Shown one piece after another: positions 32,460 through 40,480 of a stretch of 64,000 bases of DNA. Source of the stretch: VBDM01 sp035651815 (lineage in GTDB: Bacteria > Pseudomonadota > Gammaproteobacteria > Burkholderiales > SG8-39); assembly GCA_035651815.1 (NCBI GenBank), contig DASRFB010000089.1, positions 1 to 64,000 on the forward strand, given 5' to 3'. The notes under the pieces are model-generated. The model was given only the letters and a program-made list of their open reading frames with translations, ran no database searches and was not told where the DNA came from. A program made the translations under genes and the position numbers. The first letter of the stretch is position 1; every line of letters starts with the position of its first letter.

Positions 32460-34708
32460 GAACGCGCGTCCCGCGAGCGCGTGCGCAGGAAGCGCGTGCG
32501 CCGGCCGCCCGACGCGTCGTCGTCGTCGGCGAGCACGAAGTCGATGCGGCTGCGCTCGAGGTCGACGCGCACGACCCGCACGCGCACGCGGTCGGCGAGC
32601 CGGTAGCGCTTGCGGGTGCGTTCGCCGAGGAGCTGGTGCTTCGCCGCGTCGAACTGGAAATAGTCCTGGCCGAGCTCCGAGATGTGCACCAGGCCTTCGA
32701 CGTAGAAGTCGTCGAGCGCGACGAAGATGCCGAAGCCGGTCACGGCGCTCACCGAGCCGTCGAACTCCTCGCCGACCCGGTCCTTCATGTAATACGTCTT
32801 CAGCCACGCGGAGACCTCGCGCGTGGCGTCGTCGGCGCGCCGCTCGGTCTGCGAGCAATGCATCCCGAGCGCATCCCAGTCTCCCGGGCTGTAGCGCTGC
32901 TTCGCGAGCACGGCCTTGATCGCGCGGTGCACGAGCAGGTCCGGGTAGCGGCGGATCGGCGAGGTGAAGTGCGTGTAGTGCTCGTAGGCGAGGCCGAAGT
33001 GCCCGACGTTCTGCGGGCTGTAGACGGCCTGCTGCAGCGAGCGCAGCAGCACAGTCTGCAGCAGCTGCACGTCCGGGCGGCCGCGCACGCTGTCGAGCAG
33101 CTTGGCGTAGTCCTTGGCCTTCGGCTTGTCCCCGCCCTGCAGGTGCAGGCCGAACTCGCGCAGGAACTCGCGCAGCGCCTCGAGCTTCTCCTCGGTCGGA
33201 CCCTCGTGCACGCGGTACAGCGCCGGGTGCTTGCGGCTCGACAGGAAGTCCGACGCGCAAACGTTCGCCGCGAGCATGCACTCCTCGATCACGCGGTGCG
33301 CGTCGTTGCGCTCCACGCGGTCGATGCGCTTGAGGCGCCCTTCGTCGTCGAACACGAACTCGGTCTCGACGGTCTCGAAGTCGATCGCGCCGCGGCGCGC
33401 GCGAGCGCGCAGCAGCGACTGGAACAGGCGGTACAGCAGCTGCAGGCGCGGGACGAGGTCGCCGAGGTCGCGCGCGACGGCGCTCTTCGGGTCGGCGATC
33501 ACGCCGGCGACCTTCGTGTACGTGAGGCGCGCGCGCGAGCGCATCACCGCGGGGTAGAACCGGTACTTGCCGATGTCGCCGTCGGCGGAGATCTCCATGT
33601 CGCACGCCATGCACAGGCGATCGACGTCCGGGTTGAGCGAGCACAGTCCGTTCGACAGGCGCTCGGGCAGCATCGGGATCACGCGGCGCGGGAAGTACAC
33701 CGAGTTCCCGCGCTCGCGCGCCTCGAGGTCGAGCGCGTCGCCGTGCCGCACGTAGTGGCTCACGTCGGCGATCGCGACGATCAGCCGGAAGCCGGTCCGC
33801 CCGCCTTTCGCGCCGGCGCCGCCGAGCGGCTCGCAGTAGACCGCGTCGTCGAAATCCTTCGCGCTCTCGCCGTCGATCGTGACCAGCGCCAGGCCGCGCA
33901 GGTCCTCGCGGCCGGCGTGGTCCTGGGGCGCGGGCACGACCGGGAAGCCGGCCGCGAGCGACTTCGCGCGCTCGGAGAACTCGAACGGCAGGTCGTGCTT
34001 GCGCAGCGCGATCTCGATCTCGATCCCGGGGTCGGTCGCGTTTCCGAGGACTTCGACCACGCGCCCCATCGGCCGCGCGTGCGCGTCGGGCTGCGCGGTG
34101 AGCTGCACCACCACGACCTCGCCGGGCTTCGCGCCGCCCGCGTCCTCGGGGGCGACGAAGACGTCCTGGCTGATGCGCCGGTCCGAGGCCTCGACGTAGA
34201 GGAAGTTTCGATCCTGCCGCAACCGGCCCACGAGCTTCGCGTTGGCGCGCTCGATCACCTCGACGATGACCGCCTCGCGGCGCCCGCGCCGGTCCTCGCC
34301 CGCCTCGCGCACCATGACGCGGTCGCGGTGCAGGACCTTGCGCATCTCTCGCGGATCGAGATGGAGGTCGGGACCGCCGTCGTCGGGGACCACGAACCCG
34401 TAACCGTCGGGATGCCCTTCGACGCGGCCCGCGATCAGGTCGATCTTCTCGGCGGCGAGCAGGGCGCCCTTGCGGTTGCGCAGCAGCTGCCCCTCGCGCT
34501 CCATCGCGGCGATGCGGCGCTCGAACGGCTCGCGCTCGTGCGACGCGATGCCGACGCGGCGCGCGAGCTCGTCCTCGGTGAGCGGCCCGTCGTGCGCGAG
34601 CGTGTCGAGGATGAACTCGCGGCTCGCGATCGGCGACTCGTAGCGCTCCGCTTCACGCGCGCGATGCGGGTCTTTGCGCGCGGAACGCGGGGGTTTTTTC
34701 GTTGACAA
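32456..34708 (-). CDS. rnr: Ribonuclease R
   Basis: This 750-residue 3'-5' exoribonuclease degrades structured RNA. It has an N-terminal helix-turn-helix (about 28-90), cold-shock domains (about 90-260), the RNB catalytic domain (about 275-600) with the acidic cluster SAKDFDDAVYCEP, and a C-terminal S1 domain (GSVSAVTGFGIFVALDDFYVEG). The best start is TTG 34708, which gives MSTKKPPRSARKDP; AAGGA is too close to be ideal. This start codon overlaps the -35 box of the divergent tRNA-Leu promoter. The C-terminus lacks the very long Lys-rich tail of some homologues. Confidence 0.94.
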   Translation of the reverse strand: MSTKKPPRSARKDPHRAREAERYESPIASREFILDTLAHDGPLTEDELARRVGIASHEREPFERRIAAMEREGQLLRNRKGALLAAEKIDLIAGRVEGHPDGYGFVVPDDGGPDLHLDPREMRKVLHRDRVMVREAGEDRRGRREAVIVEVIERANAKLVGRLRQDRNFLYVEASDRRISQDVFVAPEDAGGAKPGEVVVVQLTAQPDAHARPMGRVVEVLGNATDPGIEIEIALRKHDLPFEFSERAKSLAAGFPVVPAPQDHAGREDLRGLALVTIDGESAKDFDDAVYCEPLGGAGAKGGRTGFRLIVAIADVSHYVRHGDALDLEARERGNSVYFPRRVIPMLPERLSNGLCSLNPDVDRLCMACDMEISADGDIGKYRFYPAVMRSRARLTYTKVAGVIADPKSAVARDLGDLVPRLQLLYRLFQSLLRARARRGAIDFETVETEFVFDDEGRLKRIDRVERNDAHRVIEECMLAANVCASDFLSSRKHPALYRVHEGPTEEKLEALREFLREFGLHLQGGDKPKAKDYAKLLDSVRGRPDVQLLQTVLLRSLQQAVYSPQNVGHFGLAYEHYTHFTSPIRRYPDLLVHRAIKAVLAKQRYSPGDWDALGMHCSQTERRADDATREVSAWLKTYYMKDRVGEEFDGSVSAVTGFGIFVALDDFYVEGLVHISELGQDYFQFDAAKHQLLGERTRKRYRLADRVRVRVVRVDLERSRIDFVLADDDDASGGRRTRFLRTRSRDARS

Positions 34709-34729
34709 TTCCTTGGGTTCCTATAGAAT
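34702..34729 (+). promoter_or_regulatory. Sigma-70 promoter of tRNA-Leu
   Basis: A perfect -35 box TTGACA (34702-34707) is followed, 16 bases later, by TAGAAT at 34724-34729. The start would be near 34736, about 35 bases before the tRNA, with a GC-rich discriminator typical of stringently controlled stable RNA genes. The -35 box overlaps the start of divergent rnr. Confidence 0.85.
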
Positions 34730-34770
34730 CGCGCGCTCGGGCTGAAGACCGGAATCGGCGCGGCCCCAGC

Positions 34771-34857
<87 letters not shown>

Positions 34858-34887
34858 CGCTCTTCCGGTGAGATATTATCCCAACGC

Positions 34888-35724
34888 ATCCGGCTCGCGC
34901 TCGCGGCACTCGCGGCGTCCTGCCTGATCTGCGGCCCGGCGCGGGCGCAGGAGAAGAAGCCGCTCTGGGAGCTCGGTCTCGGGGTCGCCGCGATCGACTT
35001 CCCCCACTACCGCGGTTCCGACCAGCGCAAGACCTGGCTGCTGCCCTTCCCGTTCGTCGTCTACCGCGGCGACCTGCTGAAGGCGGACGAGCGCGGCCGC
35101 ATGCGCGGCCTGTTCTTCCGCAGCGAGAACGTCGAGCTCGACTTCAGCGCGAACGGAACCGTGCCGGTGAAGAGCTCCGAGAACCAGGCGCGCAGCGGCA
35201 TGCCCGACCTCGACGCGACGTTCGAGCTGGGACCCTCGCTCAACTTCTTCCTGCTGCGCTCGCGCGACCGGAAGACGAAGCTCGACCTGCGTCTGCCGGT
35301 GCGCGGCGTCGTCGCCACCGACCTGCACCACACGAACAGCGCCGGCTGGGTGTTCCAGCCGAACGTCAACGTCGATGTGAACGACGCGCTCGGCCATCCG
35401 GGGTGGAGCTTCGGCGTGCAGGCGGGCGTGGTCTACGGGAATCGCCGCTACCACGAGTACTTCTACTCGGTCGCGCCGGAGCTCGCGACGGCGACGCGCC
35501 AGGCCTTCGACGCGCCGGGCGGATACGGCGGCGCGACCTTCATCACGGCGCTCAGCAAGCGCTTCCCGCGCTTCTGGGCGGGCGGCTACGTGAAGATGGA
35601 TTATCTCCGCGGCGCCGCGTTCGAGGACAGCCCGCTCGTGCGCAGGAAGGAGAACTGGACCGCCGGCTTCGCAATCGCGTGGGTCCTGCGCGAGTCGGGC
35701 ACGCTCGTGGTCGACCGCGAGTGA
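34888..35724 (+). CDS. MipA/OmpV family outer-membrane protein, start codon unclear
   Basis: About 278 residues. A signal peptide (IRLALAALAASCLICGPARAQ) leads into a MipA/OmpV beta-barrel: LWELGLGVAAIDFPHYRGSD, LPFPFVVYRGDLLKADERG, FELGPSLNFFLL and the C-terminal WTAGFAIAWVL. Family members scaffold murein enzymes or act as small porins. There is no ATG, GTG or TTG in frame between the tRNA-Leu 3' end (34857) and the signal peptide; the nearest such codons are inside the tRNA. ATC 34888 is given only as the point where the signal peptide begins. An ATA at 34873, directly after GGTGAG, is another candidate. It may be read from the tRNA transcript, use a rare start, or carry a sequence error. 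Confidence 0.75.
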   Translation: MRLALAALAASCLICGPARAQEKKPLWELGLGVAAIDFPHYRGSDQRKTWLLPFPFVVYRGDLLKADERGRMRGLFFRSENVELDFSANGTVPVKSSENQARSGMPDLDATFELGPSLNFFLLRSRDRKTKLDLRLPVRGVVATDLHHTNSAGWVFQPNVNVDVNDALGHPGWSFGVQAGVVYGNRRYHEYFYSVAPELATATRQAFDAPGGYGGATFITALSKRFPRFWAGGYVKMDYLRGAAFEDSPLVRRKENWTAGFAIAWVLRESGTLVVDRE

Positions 35725-35730
35725 GGCGTC

Positions 35731-36450
35731 TCAGGCCATCCCGCCGTTGATCGAGATCGTCTGGCCGGTGATATAGCCGGCCGCGTCCGAGCACAGGAAG
35801 GCGACCAGCGCCGCGACTTCGTCGGGCGTGCCGGTCCGCTTCAGCGGCACCAGGCTCTCCACGACGCCGGCCGGGACGCTCTCGCGCGTCATCGGCGACT
35901 CGATGATCCCGGGCGCGACCACGTTGACGGTGACGCCGCGGCTCGCGATCTCGAGCGCGAGCGACTTCGAGGCGCCGTGCAGGCCCGCCTTCGCGGCGGC
36001 GTAGTTGGCCTGGCCGCGGTTGCCGAGGATCGCCGACACCGAAGACATGCTGACGATCCTGCCCCAGCGCGTGCGCATCATCGGCAGCAGCAGCGGCCGC
36101 GTGACGTTGAAGAAGCCGTTCAGCGAAACGCCGATCACGCGTTCCCACTGCTCGGGGCGCATGCCCGGCATGACGGCATCGTCGTTCACCCCCGCGTTGT
36201 TGACGAGCACCTGGATCGGTCCGTCCTCGAGCAGCTTCTCGAGCGCGGCCTCCGAAGCGGCGCGGTCGGCGACGTCGAACCGGACGGCGGCCGCGGACGC
36301 GCCCGCGTCGCGGATCTCGCGCGCGACGCGCTCGGCGCGATCCAGACCGGTGTTCGCGTGCACCACGACGTGAAAGCCGAGCGCGCCCAGGCGCCGGCAT
36401 ATCGCGGCGCCCAGCGCGCCGCTGCCCCCGGTCACCAGCGCGCGTCTCAC
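35731..36450 (-). CDS. 3-oxoacyl-ACP reductase of the polyene-like cluster
   Basis: This 239-residue short-chain dehydrogenase reduces a 3-ketoacyl-ACP with NADPH. The cofactor motif is TGGSGALGAAICRRLG, then NNAG (LVNNAGVNDD), the catalytic Ser (MSSVSAILGNRGQ) and YxxxK (ANYAAAKAG). It is FabG-like but sits as the last gene of a 12-gene aryl-polyene-type cluster, so it probably acts as the ketoreductase of iterative chain extension. GTG 36450 overlaps the stop of the upstream dehydratase by 4 bases (GTGA). Its end is 6 bases from the convergent MipA-like gene. Confidence 0.92.
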   Translation of the reverse strand: MRRALVTGGSGALGAAICRRLGALGFHVVVHANTGLDRAERVAREIRDAGASAAAVRFDVADRAASEAALEKLLEDGPIQVLVNNAGVNDDAVMPGMRPEQWERVIGVSLNGFFNVTRPLLLPMMRTRWGRIVSMSSVSAILGNRGQANYAAAKAGLHGASKSLALEIASRGVTVNVVAPGIIESPMTRESVPAGVVESLVPLKRTGTPDEVAALVAFLCSDAAGYITGQTISINGGMA

Positions 36451-36890
36451 GGCGCCGGTCTCTCCGCGTCGAGGCTCACGGTCGCGCGGCCGCTGAGGAG
36501 CGTCAGCCCGCCCGCGCGCAGCGTGAAGCGGTAGACCACGTGCGCCTCGTCGCCCATGATGCGCTCGGCCTCGATGATCAGATCCTGCTGCAGGTCGTCG
36601 AGCCGGTCCCTGCGGCACACGACGTCGCGCAGGCTCGCGAGGTAGCCGGCGCGCGGGCGCCCGTTCGCGCCGCCCGCGAGCCCGCCGTGCGTGGCCATCG
36701 CCTGCGCCGCGTACTCGATGCCGCACAGCGCCGAGAGCCGGCCGGCGAAGCGCATCGGGTTGTCGGCGTCGCGGTGCGAGCGGCTGAAGCAGCGGATGCG
36801 GTTCTCGTCCCAGTGCACCACGCCGTCGAGCAGGCACATCGCTCCCGCGTGCGGGATCATGCGCGCGATGTCGGCGCGCGTCAGCTGCAC
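36447..36890 (-). CDS. Hotdog-fold 3-hydroxyacyl-ACP dehydratase (ApeP-like)
   Basis: This 147-residue protein has a FabZ/ApeP-type N-terminus with the catalytic His in IPHAGAMCLLDGVVHWDENR (His14) and the central helix GIEYAAQAMATHGGLAG. It would dehydrate the 3-hydroxyacyl-ACP to the trans-2-enoyl form, extending the conjugated chain. GTG 36890 is in frame with a 10-base overlap of the upstream ketosynthase-like gene; the downstream ketoreductase starts within its stop. It is one of two dehydratases in the cluster, the other being at 44322, matching the paired ApeI/ApeP design of aryl polyene clusters. Confidence 0.82.
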   Translation of the reverse strand: MQLTRADIARMIPHAGAMCLLDGVVHWDENRIRCFSRSHRDADNPMRFAGRLSALCGIEYAAQAMATHGGLAGGANGRPRAGYLASLRDVVCRRDRLDDLQQDLIIEAERIMGDEAHVVYRFTLRAGGLTLLSGRATVSLDAERPAP

Positions 36891-37684
36891 GGTTCCACGG
36901 CGACGCGCAGCCGGCCGCCGTCCAGGTAGTCGAGCACGACCGTCGCTTCGGCGCCGCGCGCGAGCGCGGCGAGCAGCGGCAGGCCGCGTGCGGCGGGGAT
37001 GGTGAGGCGTGCGCGCTCGAGCTCCGCGTCGGACATCGCGGTGGGCGACGCCGGCTCGGCCTCGAGCGCGACCTCGATGGCCGCGGCCGCGCGGTGCGTG
37101 CGCTCGGGCGCGAGCACGAGCGCCGCCGCGAACACGCCGCCGATCGGGCGCGCGCGGTGCAGCGGCTCGGGGTACGGCTGATCGTACGCGAGCAGCGCGA
37201 CCGGCACGCCGTCGACCGCGACCTGCGCCATCGCCTCGAGCAGCCCGGCGCCGAAGCTCGCGTCGTACGCGCACAGGCTGGTCGACGCTTCGCGCGAGCG
37301 CGTCGCGATCCCCCAGTAGCCCGCGGCCGCGTTGTGCACCGAATTATGGAACCGCGTCGGAGAAACCTCGCGCTCGGGGCTCGCGAGCGATTCGCACATG
37401 TCGTGCAGGTTCTGTCCGTCGCCGCACGACGCCGTGAACACCGTGGGCGTCGTCGCGGCGTCGCGGCCGGCGTTGAGGAACGCCTCGCGCCCGACGGCGA
37501 GCGCGAGCTTGACCGGCAGGCCCGTGCGCCGGCGCTCCGCCGGCGGCAGCAGCTCGCTCGGCGGCACGACGGCCGCCCCGGGGCGATACGGCGCCGTCCC
37601 CGCGAGGACCGCGCGGCTCGCTTCCCAGCCCGGCAACCCGGGACCGAGGACCGCGATTCCTTCGACGTATGCGCGCATCGCCAT
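36881..37684 (-). CDS. Beta-ketoacyl synthase-like chain-length factor (ApeC-like)
   Basis: This 267-residue protein matches the N-terminal half of ketosynthases as in PF13723. TASCGDGQNLHDMCESL is followed by the active-site region FHNSVHNAAAGYWGIATRS, where the usual nucleophilic Cys region reads TSLCAYDASFGAGLLEA. It lacks the C-terminal His-containing half, so it should be a non-catalytic partner that sets chain length together with the ketosynthase at 37688. It starts 4 bases after that gene's stop. ATG 37684 or the ATG two codons later could be used. Confidence 0.82.
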   Translation of the reverse strand: MAMRAYVEGIAVLGPGLPGWEASRAVLAGTAPYRPGAAVVPPSELLPPAERRRTGLPVKLALAVGREAFLNAGRDAATTPTVFTASCGDGQNLHDMCESLASPEREVSPTRFHNSVHNAAAGYWGIATRSREASTSLCAYDASFGAGLLEAMAQVAVDGVPVALLAYDQPYPEPLHRARPIGGVFAAALVLAPERTHRAAAAIEVALEAEPASPTAMSDAELERARLTIPAARGLPLLAALARGAEATVVLDYLDGGRLRVAVEPCS

Positions 37685-37687
37685 GGC

Positions 37688-38878
37688 TCAGGGCGTCCCG
37701 AGGACGAGGCTGCAGTTGCTGCCGCCGAAGCCGAAGGAATTGGAGAGGACGCGCCGCACCGGCGCGCTCCGCGTCTCGAGCAGGTAGCCGGTCTTGAGCG
37801 ACGCATCGACCTTGCGCGTCCCCGGGCTTCCCGGCATGAAACCGCCCTGGATCGCGAGAATGGAGACGATCGCCTCGGTGATGCCGGCCGCGCCGAGCAG
37901 GTGCCCGGTCGCTCCCTTGGTCGAGCTGCACGGCGTGCGCGCGCCGAACAGGTCGTGGACCGCGCGGTCCTCGGACGCGTCGTTCGTGCGCGTCGCCGTC
38001 CCGTGCAGGTTGATGTAGTCGACGTCCGACGCCGCGAGCCCCGCGCTCGCGAGCGCGCGCTCCATGGCCGTGCGCGCGCCCAGGCCCTCGGGGTGCGGTG
38101 TCGACATGTGGTAGGCGTCCGAGCTCTCGCCGACGCCGAGCAGCAGTGCCTCCGCCCGCGCCGGACGCGCGTCCGGCTTTTCAACGATCGCGAAGCCTGC
38201 GCCTTCGCCGATCGAGATGCCGTCGCGCTCGGCGTCGAACGGACGGCACGGCGCGCGCGAGGTCAGCTCGAGCGAGTGGAACCCGTGGAGCGTCGTGAGA
38301 CACAGCGAGTCCACGCCGCCGACGACCGCCGCGTCGCACACGCCTGCCGCGATCATGCGCGCCGCGTTGCCGAAGGCCTTGGCCGAGGAGGAGCACGCCG
38401 AGGAGATCACGACGGCGGGACCGCGCAGCCCGAGGTAGCGGCGCACGAAATCGGCCACCGAGCCCGTGTTCTGCGTCTCGCGGTAGCGGTAGTCCGCGGG
38501 CAGCGCCCCGCTCGTGGGGTCGCGACGGCGATAGGCGAGCTCGGTCTCGAGCACGCCGGACGTGCTGGTGCCGACGAAGACGCCGACGCGGTGCGCGCCG
38601 TACTTCTCGCGCAGCGCCGCGGCCGCGCGCGCGAAGCCGCCGGACTCGAGGCCGAGCTGCGCGAGGCGGTTGTTGCGGCAATCGTAGGCCGCGAGATCCG
38701 CGCGCACGCGCAGCTCGTCGAGCGCCACCACGCGGCCGATGCTCGTCTCCAGGCGCACGGTCTCGAAATCGCAGGGCGCGAGGCCGGAGCGCATCGAGCG
38801 CAGCGCCTGCGCGACCGCGTCGCGGTCCGCGCCGAGCGAGTTGACGACGGAGAATTCGCTGATGACCAGGGGCCGCAA
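37688..38878 (-). CDS. Beta-ketoacyl-ACP synthase of the polyene-like cluster
   Basis: This 396-residue condensing enzyme has a complete catalytic set: Cys162 (ISSACSSSAK), His292 (LHGTATRTND), Lys321 and His326 (TKGATGHLLGAAG). The C-terminus NSFGFGGSNCSLVLG is typical. It would decarboxylatively extend acyl chains on ACP with malonyl units. It is the only full ketosynthase in the cluster, so it must start and extend chains with the chain-length factor downstream, unless the housekeeping FAS supplies other steps. The start is TTG 38878; no ATG lies nearby. A 71-base gap with GGCGCC repeats separates it from the methyltransferase gene. Confidence 0.92.
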   Translation of the reverse strand: MRPLVISEFSVVNSLGADRDAVAQALRSMRSGLAPCDFETVRLETSIGRVVALDELRVRADLAAYDCRNNRLAQLGLESGGFARAAAALREKYGAHRVGVFVGTSTSGVLETELAYRRRDPTSGALPADYRYRETQNTGSVADFVRRYLGLRGPAVVISSACSSSAKAFGNAARMIAAGVCDAAVVGGVDSLCLTTLHGFHSLELTSRAPCRPFDAERDGISIGEGAGFAIVEKPDARPARAEALLLGVGESSDAYHMSTPHPEGLGARTAMERALASAGLAASDVDYINLHGTATRTNDASEDRAVHDLFGARTPCSSTKGATGHLLGAAGITEAIVSILAIQGGFMPGSPGTRKVDASLKTGYLLETRSAPVRRVLSNSFGFGGSNCSLVLGTP

Positions 38879-38949
38879 GAGGATCGCCCGTCGGTTGATC
38901 TATCCGGCGCCGGGCGCCGGCGCCGCTTCGAGTTTATCAAAAAGAGCGC

Positions 38950-39672
38950 TCAACGACGCCTCGCGAAGAACAGCACGTTCGCGAACGGCGTATCGCCGTT
39001 CATGGGCTGCGCCGTGACGGTCATCCCGCGCCGCTCGAGCAGGTTCCGCCACTGCGCGGCATCGCGGTACCACAGCTTCGGCGCGAGCCGCCCGTGCCAC
39101 AGCTGCGCGACGATCTCCGCGCCGCGCTGCAGCCCGTGCGCAAGGCCGCCGCCCGAATTCGACTCGCGCAGGATCAGCACCCCGCCCGGCCGCAGGGCGT
39201 GCGCGACCGCGTCGAGCACCCGCTCCTGATCGGCGTAGCGCACGTGATACAGGACGTCGAGGATGACGACGGCGTCGGCGCTCGGCAGCGCCAGGCCGCG
39301 GATGTCGCGGCATTCGAGCGCCGCCACCCCGTCGAGCGCGACGCTGCCCGCGCGTATCGAGCGGCGGCGCAGGTCGTAGCCGCGCATCGCGAGCCGCGCG
39401 GGAGGCGCGGGCCACTGCGCCGGCCACTCGCCGCGCGCGTACCGCTCCTTCGCGGCGGCGAGCAGCGAGAGCAGGATGCCCTGCCCGCAGCCGAGGTCGA
39501 GCAGCGTGCCCGAGTCGGGAAGCGCGCCGCTGCGCAGCAGCGCGAAGTACACCGGATCCCAGCGGAACTTCCCGCGCGCGTAGTGCCACGCCGCCCGCCC
39601 GGCGCGCAGGAACGGCCGGCTCGCCTCGTCGCGCAGCAGGCTAAGCGTCGCGTCCATCGTCGCCGCGTCCAT
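38950..39672 (-). CDS. Class I SAM-dependent methyltransferase
   Basis: This 240-residue cytoplasmic enzyme has motif I LLDLGCGQGILLSLLAA (about 56-72), then VVILDVLYHVRYADQERVL and ALRPGGVLILRESNSGG. The N-terminal GKFRWDPVYFALLRSG is seen in methyltransferases of aryl-polyene clusters. It could methylate the aryl head group or a precursor. ATG 39672 or 39657 may be used; the first overlaps the deacetylase stop (39641) by 32 bases, the second by 17. The substrate is an inference from position. Confidence 0.85.
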   Translation of the reverse strand: MDAATMDATLSLLRDEASRPFLRAGRAAWHYARGKFRWDPVYFALLRSGALPDSGTLLDLGCGQGILLSLLAAAKERYARGEWPAQWPAPPARLAMRGYDLRRRSIRAGSVALDGVAALECRDIRGLALPSADAVVILDVLYHVRYADQERVLDAVAHALRPGGVLILRESNSGGGLAHGLQRGAEIVAQLWHGRLAPKLWYRDAAQWRNLLERRGMTVTAQPMNGDTPFANVLFFARRR

Positions 39673-40480
39673 CGTCGCAACCCGCCGGCAGCGACACGGG
39701 CTTCAGCGAGCGCTCGCGCAGCTCGGCGAGCAGCGGCGGAAGCACCTCCACCACGCGCGGCACGCTGTCGTGCAGCAGGAGGATGTCGCCGGCCGCGAGG
39801 CCTCGGGTGAGCCGGCGCAGCACGCGCCCGGCGTTGCGGTCGGCGGTGTCGAAGCCGCGCCGCGTCCAGGAGGCGTAGCGCAGGCCCAGCGAGACCAGCA
39901 CCGGGTCGAGCACGGGACTGCGGAAGCCCGCCGGAGCCCGGAAGAACACGGGCTCGCGGCCCGTCGCCTGCGCGATGACGCGCTGCGCCGCCTGCACCTC
40001 GCGCCGCAGCCCGCGCAGGCCGTACAACGCGAAGACGGGCGCGTGCCGGTGACTGTGGCTCTCCACAGTATGGCCGCGGCGCGCGATCTCGCGCGCGATG
40101 TCGGGATGGGCCGCCACGCGCTCGCCGACGCAGAAAAACGTCGCCTTCGCGCCGTGGCGATCGAGGATGTCGAGAACGCGCGGCGTGATGTCCGGGTGCG
40201 GACCGTCGTCGAACGTGATGCAGACCTCGCCGCGCTCGACCGCGGCGCGCGGCAGGCGCGAGATGTTCGGCCCGAGCAGCGCCGATCGCGGAAAGAATAC
40301 CGCCGCGCCGAGCGCGACGTAGTTCGCCGCGAGCGTCGCGAGGCCCCACGGCCAGGCGTCCGGGTGGAGCGCCACGCCGAGCACCACGGCCGCGTGCGCG
40401 AGCGCCGAAAGGCGCAAGGCGGGCGCCGGGCGCCGGGCGCCGTTCGCGCGCGCCTGCGAGCTCGCGTAGGCCTGCGTCAC
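39641..40480 (-). CDS. NodB-type polysaccharide deacetylase family protein
   Basis: This 279-residue protein begins with one or two transmembrane helices (about 20-55, AHAAVVLGVALHP and WGLATLAANYVALGAAVFF), then a NodB domain. The metal site is intact: Asp-Asp in ITFDDGPHPD, the HxxxH (SHSHRHAPVF) and the FFRAPAGFRSP block, with the later LLLHDSVP. It would remove acyl groups from an N-acetylated sugar or related amide at the inner membrane. GTG 40480 overlaps the MMPL stop by 4 bases. It is not a standard part of the best-known aryl-polyene set, so its target is an open question. Confidence 0.88.
   Translation of the reverse strand: MTQAYASSQARANGARRPAPALRLSALAHAAVVLGVALHPDAWPWGLATLAANYVALGAAVFFPRSALLGPNISRLPRAAVERGEVCITFDDGPHPDITPRVLDILDRHGAKATFFCVGERVAAHPDIAREIARRGHTVESHSHRHAPVFALYGLRGLRREVQAAQRVIAQATGREPVFFRAPAGFRSPVLDPVLVSLGLRYASWTRRGFDTADRNAGRVLRRLTRGLAAGDILLLHDSVPRVVEVLPPLLAELRERSLKPVSLPAGCDDGRGDDGRDA

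Noticed and set aside
38879..38949. GGCGCC repeats between the methyltransferase and ketosynthase genes as a terminator
   Set aside because: The T-rich stretch lies before, not after, the hairpin in the direction of transcription, so it is at most a pause or processing site.
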